A stretch of DNA of 62,808 nt from an uncultured Acidobacteriaceae bacterium (GTDB lineage: Bacteria > Acidobacteriota > Terriglobia > Terriglobales > Acidobacteriaceae): contig CAIVDV010000032.1 of assembly GCA_903904755.1 (NCBI GenBank), positions 1-62,808 on the forward strand, in the 5' to 3' direction. This document shows positions 24,263-33,353 of the stretch, piece after piece. Below the pieces are notes generated by a model. That model was not told the origin of the DNA. It worked only from the letters and a program-made list of their open reading frames with translations, and did not search any database. How positions within the stretch are numbered: position 1 is the stretch's first letter; every line of letters starts with the position of its first letter. Made by a program: the position numbers and the translations under genes.

Positions 24263-25567
24263 TTAGCGGGGAAAAAACTTCGGCTTCCCGCCCGGCACCC
24301 ATGGGTCATAATGGGCTGCAAAGTTCGCTCGGCTTTGCGTACTGGGATGGTCATACGTCCAGAACTCGATAAACGCATTCGGATTCGGGTCATCCAGCCC
24401 GGCTTCCCCCATATGCTGGAACGCGCTCAACGCCGTCTTCTGCGGGTCCGCTACCAGCCCGTGAAGCGCTTCCTGCCCATAGACATCCGCCTGGTGCTCT
24501 TCCCACCGGCTGATTCCGTTCGGAATCGGCGCAGTCACATCCTGCAGCATCGCCACCGCCAGCAGCAGCACCACCAGCCCCGCAAGGCTGCTCAGCGAAG
24601 GCACTCCCCAACCCTCCCCATACCGCCCAATCAGCCACGCCGCCAGCCGCGATACCAGGTACAGCATCGCAAACCCGCCAACCACCCCAAGCACCATCCC
24701 AATCGCAATATGGTTCAGCACATAGTGGCCGCTCTCATGCCCGAAAATGAACAGCACCTCGTCCATCGGCAGCCGGTCCGCCGTCGTGTCCCACACCACA
24801 ATCCGCTTCGTGCTCCCTATACCCGTCACGCGCGCATTGATGCCGTTCCCCTTCTGCGCCGCCCGCTGCAGGTACATCCGCTCCGGCGGAATCGCCGTCC
24901 CCGTCCGCGCCACCACCCGCTCAAGCTGCGTCACCAGCGCCGCATGCGTCGCCCCCAGCGGCTCGTACTTGTCATACATCGGGTCAATCAACGTCGGCAG
25001 CACAAACGCCCCCACCAGCGTCAGCGGAATCATCGCACTCGCAAACCAAAGCCAATACCGCTTCGGCGACCACACAATCAGATAGTGCGCCAGCATGAAC
25101 AGGAACGTCGCGCCCACAATAAAGTTCCTCAGGCTCGTGCTCGCCTCCGCCAGCCACGGAATCCATCCCTGAATGCTGATCCCGTAATGAACCGCCAGCG
25201 CATGACCCACCGCCGCCGGCGGTAGCATCACCGTCAAAAACAGCAGCGTAATCAGCAGCGCCGAAAAGATCGCGCTGTTCAGCCAGCCCCGCCGCGCCTT
25301 CCGCTCAATGCTCGCCGCCAGCTTCGCCGCCGTCCCGCTCGCCAGCAATCCCCACAGCACCAGCAGCGTCCACGCCTGCGCCCCAAAGTGCAGCCAGTGC
25401 CCCGCGTGGCTGTACGCCATCGCCTGCCGCAGCTTCTCCGGATCAAGCCGGTACGCCTGCCCCGCGGCCCCCTCCGCGTGGCCCGCCAACACCCCGCACA
25501 GCAACATCAGGCTTAAAGTCACCGCTTTTCTCAAACCATTTCCCCGCAAATTGCGTCCGTAAGACAT
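24263..25567 (-). CDS. M48 family metalloprotease (Ste24-like)
   Basis: 434 residues from ATG 25567, after GAGGGTT. N-terminal signal or first helix, then several membrane helices (Ste24/CAAX-protease N-terminal region). Zinc motif HESGH (in FIFGHESGHYVLNH) near residue 285, and the third ligand Glu in RWEEHQADVYG about 65 residues later. Predicted inner-membrane protease for quality control or protein maturation. Transcribed ahead of the HIT gene. Confidence 0.92.
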   Translation of the reverse strand: MSYGRNLRGNGLRKAVTLSLMLLCGVLAGHAEGAAGQAYRLDPEKLRQAMAYSHAGHWLHFGAQAWTLLVLWGLLASGTAAKLAASIERKARRGWLNSAIFSALLITLLFLTVMLPPAAVGHALAVHYGISIQGWIPWLAEASTSLRNFIVGATFLFMLAHYLIVWSPKRYWLWFASAMIPLTLVGAFVLPTLIDPMYDKYEPLGATHAALVTQLERVVARTGTAIPPERMYLQRAAQKGNGINARVTGIGSTKRIVVWDTTADRLPMDEVLFIFGHESGHYVLNHIAIGMVLGVVGGFAMLYLVSRLAAWLIGRYGEGWGVPSLSSLAGLVVLLLAVAMLQDVTAPIPNGISRWEEHQADVYGQEALHGLVADPQKTALSAFQHMGEAGLDDPNPNAFIEFWTYDHPSTQSRANFAAHYDPWVPGGKPKFFPR

Positions 25568-25681
25568 AACCCTCGTTCTTGTGCGAGCAATCGTCGTGCG
25601 CTCTCTCTGCGACAATACAACACAGCAACCGAACTCTGCCTCGAACCCATCCCGACCTGCAGGATTGGAACCCACCCTTCT

Positions 25682-27448
25682 ATGCCCAATTTCTCTCTCC
25701 GCGCCCGCTCTCTTCCCATTTCAGTCTCAGCCGGCCTCGCTCTCCTCTGCGCTGCGGCCCTCCCCTCAGCCCTCGCGCAAAAGCCCGCTGCCCCCGCGCA
25801 AAAGCTCCCCCCGCTCGTTGAAACCATGACCGGCGAACTCTCCCGCGCCATGACCTCTCTCGGCAAGCAGGGCGACGACAAGCAGCTCCCGCCCTACTTC
25901 CTCAGCTACTCCGTTGCCGACGCCAACCAGGTCGAGCTCGACGCCCAGTTCGGCGCGCTCGTCAACTCCTCCTCCAACCGTGAGCGCGTCGTCGACGTCC
26001 AGATTCGCGTCGGCGATCCCAAGCTCGACAACACCCACAACACCCACCGCGCCAGCGCCATCTACTCCGCTGCCCTGCCCCTTACAGACGACCACACCGC
26101 CACCGCCCGCGCCCTCTGGGCCGCCACCAACTCCGGCTACGGCCGCGCCATGGACTCCTTCCTCCAGGTCAAAACCGAAGCCCAGGTCCGCGCCAAAGAG
26201 GAAGACAACTCCGGCGACTTCTCCACCGAGCCCGCCCAGGTCTCCATCGCCAAACCCGCCCCAACCCCCGTCGTCGACCGCGCCGCATGGGAAGCACGCA
26301 TCCGCTCCCTCTCCCGCGTCTTCCGCGAATTCCCCGACGTCCTCCAAAACTCCGTCCAGCTCTCCGCCACCAGCGAGACCGATTACTTCGTCTCCTCTGA
26401 GGGCTCCCGCCTCGTCACCGCCCACCAGTCCGCCCGCCTCGTCATCGTCGCCGTCACCCGTGCGGAAGACGGCATGGACCTCTTCCGCGACCAGACATTC
26501 GAGGCCGAAACCATCGACGGCCTCCCCTCCCAGAAGGAACTCGAAGCCACCGCCCGCGAACTCGGCAAAAGCCTCGCCGCCCTCCGCGCCGCTCCCCTCA
26601 CTGAGCCTTTCAACGGCCCCGCCATCCTCTCCGGCCGCGCCGCAGCCGTCTTCTTCCACGAAGTCCTCGGCCACCGCCTCGAAGGCCAGCGCCAGCGCGG
26701 TGACGAGGAAGGCCAGACCTTCACCAAGGAAATCAACAAGCCCGTCCTTCCCGATTTCCTCTCCGTCTCCGACGACCCCACCCTCGCCAAATTCGGCAAA
26801 ACCTGGCTCAGCGGCACCTACGACTTCGACGACGAGGGCCAGAAAGCCCGCCGCGTCGACCTCATCCAGGACGGCATCCTCAAAACCTTCCTCATGTCCC
26901 GCCTCCCCATCGCCTCCTTCGCAAACTCCAACGGCCATGGCCGTGGCGAAACCGGACGCATGCCCAACGGACGCCAGGGAAACCTCATCGTCTCCTCAAA
27001 ACACACCGTCGCCGACTCCGAACTCCGCCGACTCCTCATCGAAGAAGCCAAAAAGCAGAACAAGCCCTACGGCCTCTACTTTGAAGACATCTCCTCCGGC
27101 TTCGCCGTCACCACCCGCAACTCCCCGCAGGCCTTCCAGGTCATTCCCCTCGTCGTCTACCGCATCTACACCGATGGCCGCCCCGACGAGCTCGTCCGCG
27201 GCGTAGCCCTCGTCGGCACACCCCTCGCCGCCATGAAGCGCATCGCCGTCACCGGCGACACCCCTGAGGTCTTCAACGGCATCTGCGGCGCCGAATCCGG
27301 CTCCGTCCCCGTCTCCGCTGTCGCCCCCGCAATGCTCCTCACGGAAATGGAAACCCAGCGCCAGCCCTCCGGCACCGAGCGCCCGCCCATCCTCCCCGCT
27401 CCAAAAGACGGTGACACCAGCGCCCCCGCGGCAGGAAAGGTCAACTAA
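25682..27448 (+). CDS. Exported TldD-like metallopeptidase
   Basis: 588 residues with a signal peptide (LPISVSAGLALLCAAALPSALAQ). The C-terminal half is TldD/PmbA-like: zinc motif HEVLGH (HEXXXH, residues 326-331) within SGRAAAVFFHEVLGHRLEGQ, the RVDLIQDGILKTFLMSRLP strand, NSNGHGRGE, and the probable third ligand Cys in NGICGAESGSVPVS. Cytoplasmic TldD works with TldE to trim peptides (for example microcin B17). An exported version is unusual. The next gene starts 2 bases after the stop and codes a homologue without the motif. Confidence 0.88.
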   Translation: MPNFSLRARSLPISVSAGLALLCAAALPSALAQKPAAPAQKLPPLVETMTGELSRAMTSLGKQGDDKQLPPYFLSYSVADANQVELDAQFGALVNSSSNRERVVDVQIRVGDPKLDNTHNTHRASAIYSAALPLTDDHTATARALWAATNSGYGRAMDSFLQVKTEAQVRAKEEDNSGDFSTEPAQVSIAKPAPTPVVDRAAWEARIRSLSRVFREFPDVLQNSVQLSATSETDYFVSSEGSRLVTAHQSARLVIVAVTRAEDGMDLFRDQTFEAETIDGLPSQKELEATARELGKSLAALRAAPLTEPFNGPAILSGRAAAVFFHEVLGHRLEGQRQRGDEEGQTFTKEINKPVLPDFLSVSDDPTLAKFGKTWLSGTYDFDDEGQKARRVDLIQDGILKTFLMSRLPIASFANSNGHGRGETGRMPNGRQGNLIVSSKHTVADSELRRLLIEEAKKQNKPYGLYFEDISSGFAVTTRNSPQAFQVIPLVVYRIYTDGRPDELVRGVALVGTPLAAMKRIAVTGDTPEVFNGICGAESGSVPVSAVAPAMLLTEMETQRQPSGTERPPILPAPKDGDTSAPAAGKVN

Positions 27449-27450
27449 CC

Positions 27451-29112
27451 ATGGCAAACTTCATTCCCGCTCGCCGCATCCTCACCCTCGCCGCCATGGC
27501 CCTCGCCGCCTCGGCTCCCTTCCTCTCCGCCCAGTCCCTCACCCGGGCTGATGCCGAAAAGGACCCCGTCCTCAAAGCCATGCTCACTGAGCTCGACCGC
27601 TCCCAGGCCCAGCTCAAGCTCAAGGACTTCGAAAAGCCCTACTTCATCGAGTACCGCATCGACGAAATCTCCGGCTTCGGCACACGCGCCGAGTACGGCG
27701 CACTCCAAAGCTCCGGCCAGTTCCACCGTCGCGGCGCACTCGTCAACGTCCGCATCGGCAGCTACAAAAGCGACAACAGCGGACGTGGAGACAGCGTCCC
27801 CACCCTCGAAGTCCTCGACAACGACCCCATCGCCCTCCGCACCGCCCTCTGGACCGCCACCGACCAGGCCTACAAGGCCGCCCTCGACGCCTACGCCCGC
27901 AAGCAGGCTGAGCTAAAGCAGGTCCAGACGCCCCCGCAGGCTGACGACTTCTCCCACGAAAAGCCCGTCATCCTCCTCCAGGACCCCAAGTCCTTCTCCA
28001 TCGACCAGCCCACCTGGGAGCGCGCCATCCAGGCCGCCAGCGGCCTCTTCCTCTCTGAACCCTCCCTCGCCGCCGCCCGGCCCGATGTCCAGTACGCCCG
28101 CGCCTACCTCGACGCCACCGCCGTCACCTCCTGGCTCGTCAACTCCGAGGGCACCATCACCCGCACCTCCGTCACCCACTACGACCTCGGCTTCTCCACC
28201 GGTGGCCAGGCCGCCGACGGCATGAAGCTCGACCGCAGCTACTACCTCGCCGGCAACTCCCCAGCCGACCTCGATACCCCCGAAAACCTCACCCAGCACG
28301 CCCTCGCATGCTTCAAGGGCCTCGAAGAACTCCGCCAGGCTCCCCTCGTCGATGAGGAATACCACGGGCCCGTCCTCCTCGCCGCCGATGCCGCCGCCGG
28401 TGCACTCAAGGGGCTCCTCGCCCGCGCGGTCACCGCCAGCCGTCCCCCACTCGGGACTGAGGCACGCACCACCGGCGCACTCGCCTCCAGCCTCCACGCC
28501 CGCGTCCTGCCAGACTTCATCGATGTCACCGACGACCCCTCACTCGCCACCTGGAACGGCAAAGGCAACGCCGGCACCTACTCCGTCGATTCCCAGGGCG
28601 TACCCGCGCAAACCGTCCCACTCGTCGTCTCCGGGAAGCTGGAAAACTACCTCCTCAGCCGCGAACCCATCCGCGACTTCCCCAACTCCAACGGACACGG
28701 TCGCGCCGCTCCCTTCGCCGCTGCACTGCCCTCCATCGGCGTACTCCGCATCTCCGCGCACGACGGCGAATCCCTCGACAGCCTCAACCAGAAACTCCTG
28801 GCCATGGCAAAGGATCGCGGCCTCAGCAACGTCTATTTTGTGGAATCCATCTCAGGCAGCGGACCCCGCCTGCTCTACAAGCTCGCGCCAGACGGCAAAC
28901 GCACACTCGTCCGCGGTGCCCGCCTCGAAGATCTCGACCTGCGCACACTGCGTTCCGGTATCGTCGCAGCAGGCAAGGACCTCTTCGCCAATAACCAGCT
29001 CGGCGGACAGCCAAATACCGTCCTCGCTCCCGCGCTCCTCTTCGACGACATCACCGTCAAGCGCGCCAATGAGAAGAACGACAAGCTGCCCTACTATCCT
29101 CCGCCATCGTAG
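27451..29112 (+). CDS. Exported TldE/PmbA-like partner without zinc motif
   Basis: 553 residues with a signal peptide (ARRILTLAAMALAASAPFLSAQ). It aligns in outline with the preceding gene: the FIEYRIDEISGFGTRAEYGAL N-terminal part, VLPDFIDVTDDPSL, SGKLENYLLSREPIRDFPNSNGHGR. At the place of HEXXXH it has LLAADAAAGALKGLL, and the C-terminal Cys is missing. This mirrors the active/inactive TldD/TldE heterodimer, so a paired exported peptidase is inferred. Only 2 bases separate the genes. Confidence 0.85.
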   Translation: MANFIPARRILTLAAMALAASAPFLSAQSLTRADAEKDPVLKAMLTELDRSQAQLKLKDFEKPYFIEYRIDEISGFGTRAEYGALQSSGQFHRRGALVNVRIGSYKSDNSGRGDSVPTLEVLDNDPIALRTALWTATDQAYKAALDAYARKQAELKQVQTPPQADDFSHEKPVILLQDPKSFSIDQPTWERAIQAASGLFLSEPSLAAARPDVQYARAYLDATAVTSWLVNSEGTITRTSVTHYDLGFSTGGQAADGMKLDRSYYLAGNSPADLDTPENLTQHALACFKGLEELRQAPLVDEEYHGPVLLAADAAAGALKGLLARAVTASRPPLGTEARTTGALASSLHARVLPDFIDVTDDPSLATWNGKGNAGTYSVDSQGVPAQTVPLVVSGKLENYLLSREPIRDFPNSNGHGRAAPFAAALPSIGVLRISAHDGESLDSLNQKLLAMAKDRGLSNVYFVESISGSGPRLLYKLAPDGKRTLVRGARLEDLDLRTLRSGIVAAGKDLFANNQLGGQPNTVLAPALLFDDITVKRANEKNDKLPYYPPPS

Positions 29113-29149
29113 CCTTCCGGCAGAGGATAGCAGGCAGCCTGGAACGGAT

Positions 29150-29572
29150 TTACTTCGTCTTGCGGTTCAGTGCGCCCACAATCGCGCCCGAAACCAGCAT
29201 CGTCAGCAACCACGAACCAACAATCGCCGCCCAAACGTTCAGCTGATGGTCGCCGTTGAAGAACTGCCCGGTCACAAGCAGAATCGTCAGCGCAGGGAAA
29301 ATCAGGCTCAGCCAAAGCAATGCCGCTACCCGCAAACCGCGTATCGGCGACAAAACCCCAGTCAGTTGCGTAATCCGCGAAATCGCCGCTGCTATCAGCG
29401 CAAATCCCACTATCAGAACCGCATACTGCACGTTCTGCTGTTGACTCGTGTTGGTGGCTAGCCACCCCTTCAACAGGTAGCTGTTCCATGCCGCCTGCAG
29501 AATCGAACTGACGACCGCCGCTACTACAATCGCCACGTAATTCTGTTTCACTCCACTTGTTTCGTTTGCCAT
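29150..29572 (-). CDS. DUF1761-like membrane protein
   Basis: 140 residues from ATG 29572; a GTG 6 bases upstream is possible. GGAGAAG precedes it. Four hydrophobic helices; NYVAIVVAAVVSSILQAAWNSYLLKGW resembles the DUF1761 start. No functional site known. Convergent with the TldE-like gene, 37 bases away. Confidence 0.75.
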   Translation of the reverse strand: MANETSGVKQNYVAIVVAAVVSSILQAAWNSYLLKGWLATNTSQQQNVQYAVLIVGFALIAAAISRITQLTGVLSPIRGLRVAALLWLSLIFPALTILLVTGQFFNGDHQLNVWAAIVGSWLLTMLVSGAIVGALNRKTK

Positions 29573-29836
29573 GTTCACTCTTCTCCGTTCATTTCTCGCA
29601 AAGTCGTATTACGGAACCAGGGGTCGGGTGCGGAGTCCGTGCCAAAAGTCTTCCAAAATCTACTGCGAGCACGTCCTGATCGCACACTGTAAGGTTGCAC
29701 GGATTGTATCGAGAAATCATTACGATAGATAGCTATTTGTCCCGATTTGGTAACCCCCGCCCAAATCCACGCACCCAAGTCAGCTCCATCGCGATACCCG
29801 GCACCTTCAACGTCACTGCGCCCACCTCCGCGCCCC

Positions 29837-30550
29837 TCAATCCAGCCGCGTCAAATACGCGTCCCCCTCCGCCGGCTTCAGGCTTCGCGCAATCTGCTGC
29901 GCCACCTCCCGGCTGTCCCCCGCAGGCCGTATCCGAACCCAGTACCCAGTGTCTCCCGCAAAATCAATCACCTGTGCATCCGGATACTTCCGCTCCAGTT
30001 GCCGCTCCAGCGAGCGCGCCTTCCCCTCATGCTCAAACGCGCCTATCTGCACACACCACCGCCCCCCAATACCCATCGGCTTCGGCGTCTTGTACACATC
30101 AATCCGCACTGTCGCCAGCCCCATCCGGTACACACCCGTCGCCTTCGCTGACGCTATCGACAAATCAATCGACCGCCCCTTCACAAACGGCCCCCGATCC
30201 GTCACCCGCAATATCGCCGATTGCCCCGTCTTCTCGTTCGTCACCTTCAGCAGCGATCCCATCGGCAACGTCCGGTGCGCAGCAGTCATCGCGCTCCGGT
30301 CAAACGCCTGCCCATTCGCCGCCTTCTTGCTCGCCGGCGCGTCATACCACGTCGCCTGCCCCTCCTCGCTGAACAGGGGCCGGTGCGTCGCCACAAACTC
30401 CGCGTCTTCCTTATCCACTCCACCCGGCGGCACCGGCGTCGGCGCAATCCGCGGCGGCGCAGGCCTGCGCGTCACCACCACCTCATGATGACTGCACCCC
30501 GCCAGCAGCAGCGACATCCCTGCCACCACCACAGCGCACGCCCGCACCAT
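29837..30550 (-). CDS. rlpA: RlpA-like septal ring lytic transglycosylase lipoprotein
   Basis: 237 residues from ATG 30550 (a GTG at 30565 overlaps the upstream stop). Lipoprotein signal ending in LLLAGCS. The double-psi beta-barrel domain runs from EEGQATWYD through FDRSAMTAAHRTLPMGSLLKVTN to ILRVTDRGPF and RSIDLSIASAKATG, with the catalytic-type Asp/His pattern. A C-terminal SPOR domain (WCVQIGAFEHEGKARSLERQL...YWVRIRP) should bind denuded septal peptidoglycan. Second gene after a small coiled protein on the same strand. Confidence 0.92.
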   Translation of the reverse strand: MVRACAVVVAGMSLLLAGCSHHEVVVTRRPAPPRIAPTPVPPGGVDKEDAEFVATHRPLFSEEGQATWYDAPASKKAANGQAFDRSAMTAAHRTLPMGSLLKVTNEKTGQSAILRVTDRGPFVKGRSIDLSIASAKATGVYRMGLATVRIDVYKTPKPMGIGGRWCVQIGAFEHEGKARSLERQLERKYPDAQVIDFAGDTGYWVRIRPAGDSREVAQQIARSLKPAEGDAYLTRLD

Positions 30551-30561
30551 GTGCTTCGCCC

Positions 30562-30780
30562 TCACCTCGGTGGCGTCCCCTCTCCATCCAGCTTGCGACC
30601 CAGCTTCTCCAGTTGGCTCGCCAGCTCCCGCAGCGCTGCAGCGCTCTCCCGCCGCACCTGCGGAACCACCTCAGCATCCACCCGCGCCACCGCATGGCGC
30701 ACCTCGGCCTCTGCCACGGCAAACAGGTGCTTCATCGTTGCCGCTATCGGATGCTCATACCCCGGCTCATTCCCTGCCAT
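30562..30780 (-). CDS. Small helical protein upstream of rlpA, function unknown
   Basis: 72 residues with GGTGGAG just before the ATG. Mostly amphipathic helix (EAEVRHAVARVDAEVVPQVRRESAAALRELASQLEKLGRKLDG), probably a coiled coil. It precedes rlpA by 11 bases (or overlaps its alternative GTG by 4), so they should be co-expressed. No family recognised. Confidence 0.65.
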   Translation of the reverse strand: MAGNEPGYEHPIAATMKHLFAVAEAEVRHAVARVDAEVVPQVRRESAAALRELASQLEKLGRKLDGEGTPPR

Positions 30781-31038
30781 ACTCCACCCCCCGCTTCCAG
30801 TCTCCGAACCCTCAAGCCCACCGTCAATCCCCCTCGCAACCTTTCTCCCCTTTAGGGTTCCCCCGGCGATAACTTCCCGTTCCTATTCACCCCACGCAAC
30901 TTTCTCCATCTCGAACATTTGTAACGTCGTAAATTTCAGATTTTCCGCTTAGAATTGTCCGTGCGCTCTTCTTCGCCCCCGGTGGATTTGTTGCACCCAT
31001 ACATTGAACCTGCGATACATTGCTGAACGGGGTGCTCG

Positions 31039-33114
31039 TTGCATCTGCAAACCTTAAAGTTCGCGGCTATCCAAAAGGCGGAACGGACTGATTCCGCGCT
31101 CCACCTCCTGGCCTGCCGCAACCTTTTGCGCCCCGCCGCCTCTCTCGCTCTGCTCCTCTTCGCCTCCCTCGCCCTCAGCGCCCAGCCCGCCTCGCCGCAC
31201 CTCGCCGCCGCACCGCTCACCACCACCCACGCTGTCCATTCCCTCACCCCCGAGCAGTCCGCCACCGGCATCCCCATCCACCTCACCGCCGTTGCTACCT
31301 ACTTCGACCCATACATCGACGTTCGACATGCCGCGCTCTTTGTCCACGACTCTACAGGCTCACTCTTCGTCAGGGTCCCTCTTCAGAACTACCCCCCCAT
31401 CCACACCGGGGACCTCCTCCAAATCGATGGCATCTCTGGCCACGGCGACTACGCACCAATCATTCAGAATCCCCGCATACGCATCCTCGGCCCCGCCTCC
31501 ATGCCTTCCTCCGCCCCCAGAGTCACCGTTCCTGAAACCAGAGAACCCCTCTGGGACGGACAGTGGGTCGAGCTCGAAGGGCTCATCCAGGGATTCCTCA
31601 TCACCGGAAAAGACGTTACCTTCGATCTCTCCACAAACGGAGGCCCCCTCCGTTGCATCGCCGTTGTCGAGCCAGGCACTCGATACCAGGACCTCGTTGA
31701 TTCCCTCGTCCGAATCCGCGGAAACATCGCACCCGTCTTCAACCGCAATCGACAGCTCGTCGGCTCCCGACTCCTCTTCGCCGGCGTCACCCAGATTGCC
31801 GTTCTGAGCCCCGGTGAACCAAACCCTTTTGACGCTCAAGTCGTTCCCATCTCCAAAATCCTCCAGTACGTCCCCGGCCAAACCCTCCAGCGTCGTGTCC
31901 ATATCCGCGGACGCGTCACCCTCCAGTGGCCCGGCCGCGTCCTTTGCATTCAGGACCGCAGTGAAGGCATCTGCGTCGATACCACTGAAACCACTCCCCT
32001 CCCTCTCGGCACCCTCGTCGATGTCCTCGGCTTCCCCGCCACTCAGGACTTCCACCCCACACTCGACAACGCCATCACCCGCTCCGCCCCTGACCCGCCC
32101 CAGCCCGTTGCCCCGGTTGCCCTTCAAATATCCGATATCGCTGGAGCAGCCCACGACAATCAGATCGTCACCGTTACCGGCGAGATCGTCGGCGTCGACC
32201 GCTCCACTGGTGACCTCAACCTCGCCGTCAGCACCGGCAACATGGTCCTCACCGGAATCCTCCCCATCGAGGCCGCCTCAAAGCAAAAAACCGCCTGGCA
32301 AATCGGCGACACCGTACGCCTCACCGGCGTCTGCAACCTCCTCGTCGACGGCGACCTCACCAACATCGCTGAAGGCGGCATTCGCGCCTCCAACGTCCAC
32401 ATCCTCCTCCGCTCTCCCGACGATGTCGCCATCCTCGCAACCCAGGGCTGGTGGACTCCCGGCCACCTCGCCGCCATTCTCGGCATCCTCCTCCTCACGG
32501 CCGTCGCTGCCATCGCATGGGTCGTCGTCCTCCGCCGCCAGGTCGCCAAGCAAACCCTCGAGCTCCGCCGCAACGAAGACCGCCTCCGCCACCTCTCCCA
32601 GCACGACGTCCTCACCGGCCTCCCCAACCGCCTCCTCCTCGACGACCGCATGACCATGGCACTCGCCCAGGCCGCTCGCTCTCAATCCGTCCTCGGCCTC
32701 CTCATGCTCGACCTCGACGGCTTCAAAAACATCAACGACGACCTCGGACACCTCGCCGGAGACCTCGTCCTCAAGCAGGTCGCCGAACGCCTCAGAAACT
32801 CCGTCCGCACCAGCGACACAGTCGCCCGCGTCGGCGGCGACGAGTTCATCGTTCTCCTCCCCAACCTTCACTCCGCTGAAGACGCCGAAGTCATCGCCGG
32901 AAACATCGCCGCCGCCATCAGCGTCCCCATGGAACTCTCCGGGAAGGAAGTCCGCGTCGCCGCCAGCGTCGGCGTCACCACCTACCCCATTGCCGGACGC
33001 ACCGCCGGCACCCTCATGCACCATGTCGATTTGGCCATGTACCAGGCAAAATCCCGCGGCCAGGGCTCCTACGCCGTCTACTCCCCAAACCCCTCCGAAT
33101 CCCCCCTCGCTTAG
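31039..33114 (+). CDS. Diguanylate cyclase with periplasmic OB-like repeats
   Basis: 691 residues if the TTG at 31039 is used; the start is uncertain because no ATG precedes the signal-like helix (RPAASLALLLFASLALSAQ). Residues about 70-465 hold four related beta-rich blocks (GRVTLQWPGRVLCIQDRSEGICV, ITVTGEIVG-type strands) that look OB-fold-like. One membrane helix lies at 476-499, a short coiled linker follows, then the GGDEF domain: DVLTGLPNR, LDLDGFKNIND, GGDEF at 599-603 and an inhibitory RxxD at 590-593. Makes cyclic di-GMP, probably responding to an envelope signal. Confidence 0.88.
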   Translation: MHLQTLKFAAIQKAERTDSALHLLACRNLLRPAASLALLLFASLALSAQPASPHLAAAPLTTTHAVHSLTPEQSATGIPIHLTAVATYFDPYIDVRHAALFVHDSTGSLFVRVPLQNYPPIHTGDLLQIDGISGHGDYAPIIQNPRIRILGPASMPSSAPRVTVPETREPLWDGQWVELEGLIQGFLITGKDVTFDLSTNGGPLRCIAVVEPGTRYQDLVDSLVRIRGNIAPVFNRNRQLVGSRLLFAGVTQIAVLSPGEPNPFDAQVVPISKILQYVPGQTLQRRVHIRGRVTLQWPGRVLCIQDRSEGICVDTTETTPLPLGTLVDVLGFPATQDFHPTLDNAITRSAPDPPQPVAPVALQISDIAGAAHDNQIVTVTGEIVGVDRSTGDLNLAVSTGNMVLTGILPIEAASKQKTAWQIGDTVRLTGVCNLLVDGDLTNIAEGGIRASNVHILLRSPDDVAILATQGWWTPGHLAAILGILLLTAVAAIAWVVVLRRQVAKQTLELRRNEDRLRHLSQHDVLTGLPNRLLLDDRMTMALAQAARSQSVLGLLMLDLDGFKNINDDLGHLAGDLVLKQVAERLRNSVRTSDTVARVGGDEFIVLLPNLHSAEDAEVIAGNIAAAISVPMELSGKEVRVAASVGVTTYPIAGRTAGTLMHHVDLAMYQAKSRGQGSYAVYSPNPSESPLA

Positions 33115-33201
33115 CCTTTCCCCGCCCCGCCCCTCCGCACTTCCCCGCCTCGCTTCCCCCGTTCAGCCCCCAGATTCCCCATTCGCTGGTTCGCCTTTGA
33201 T

Positions 33202-33231
33202 TTGACCCAGCCTTCCGGTTACCCTTGCAAT
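33202..33231 (+). promoter_or_regulatory. Possible promoter for the Tes-like gene
   Basis: TTGACC (33202-33207), 18-base spacer, TGCAAT (33226-33231; 4/6 to consensus). About 120 bases before the ATG at 33354. Position fits but the -10 box is weak. Confidence 0.35.
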
Positions 33232-33353
33232 GAAATATTCTCCCCATTTTCCACGCTGCGGAAAATAGGGCTCGGGTAGACGCTACGTTCTCTGCCCCCC
33301 AAACGCAACCACCTCAAGCCATCAAACTAGACCCCAAGGAGATTGGAGCCCCA

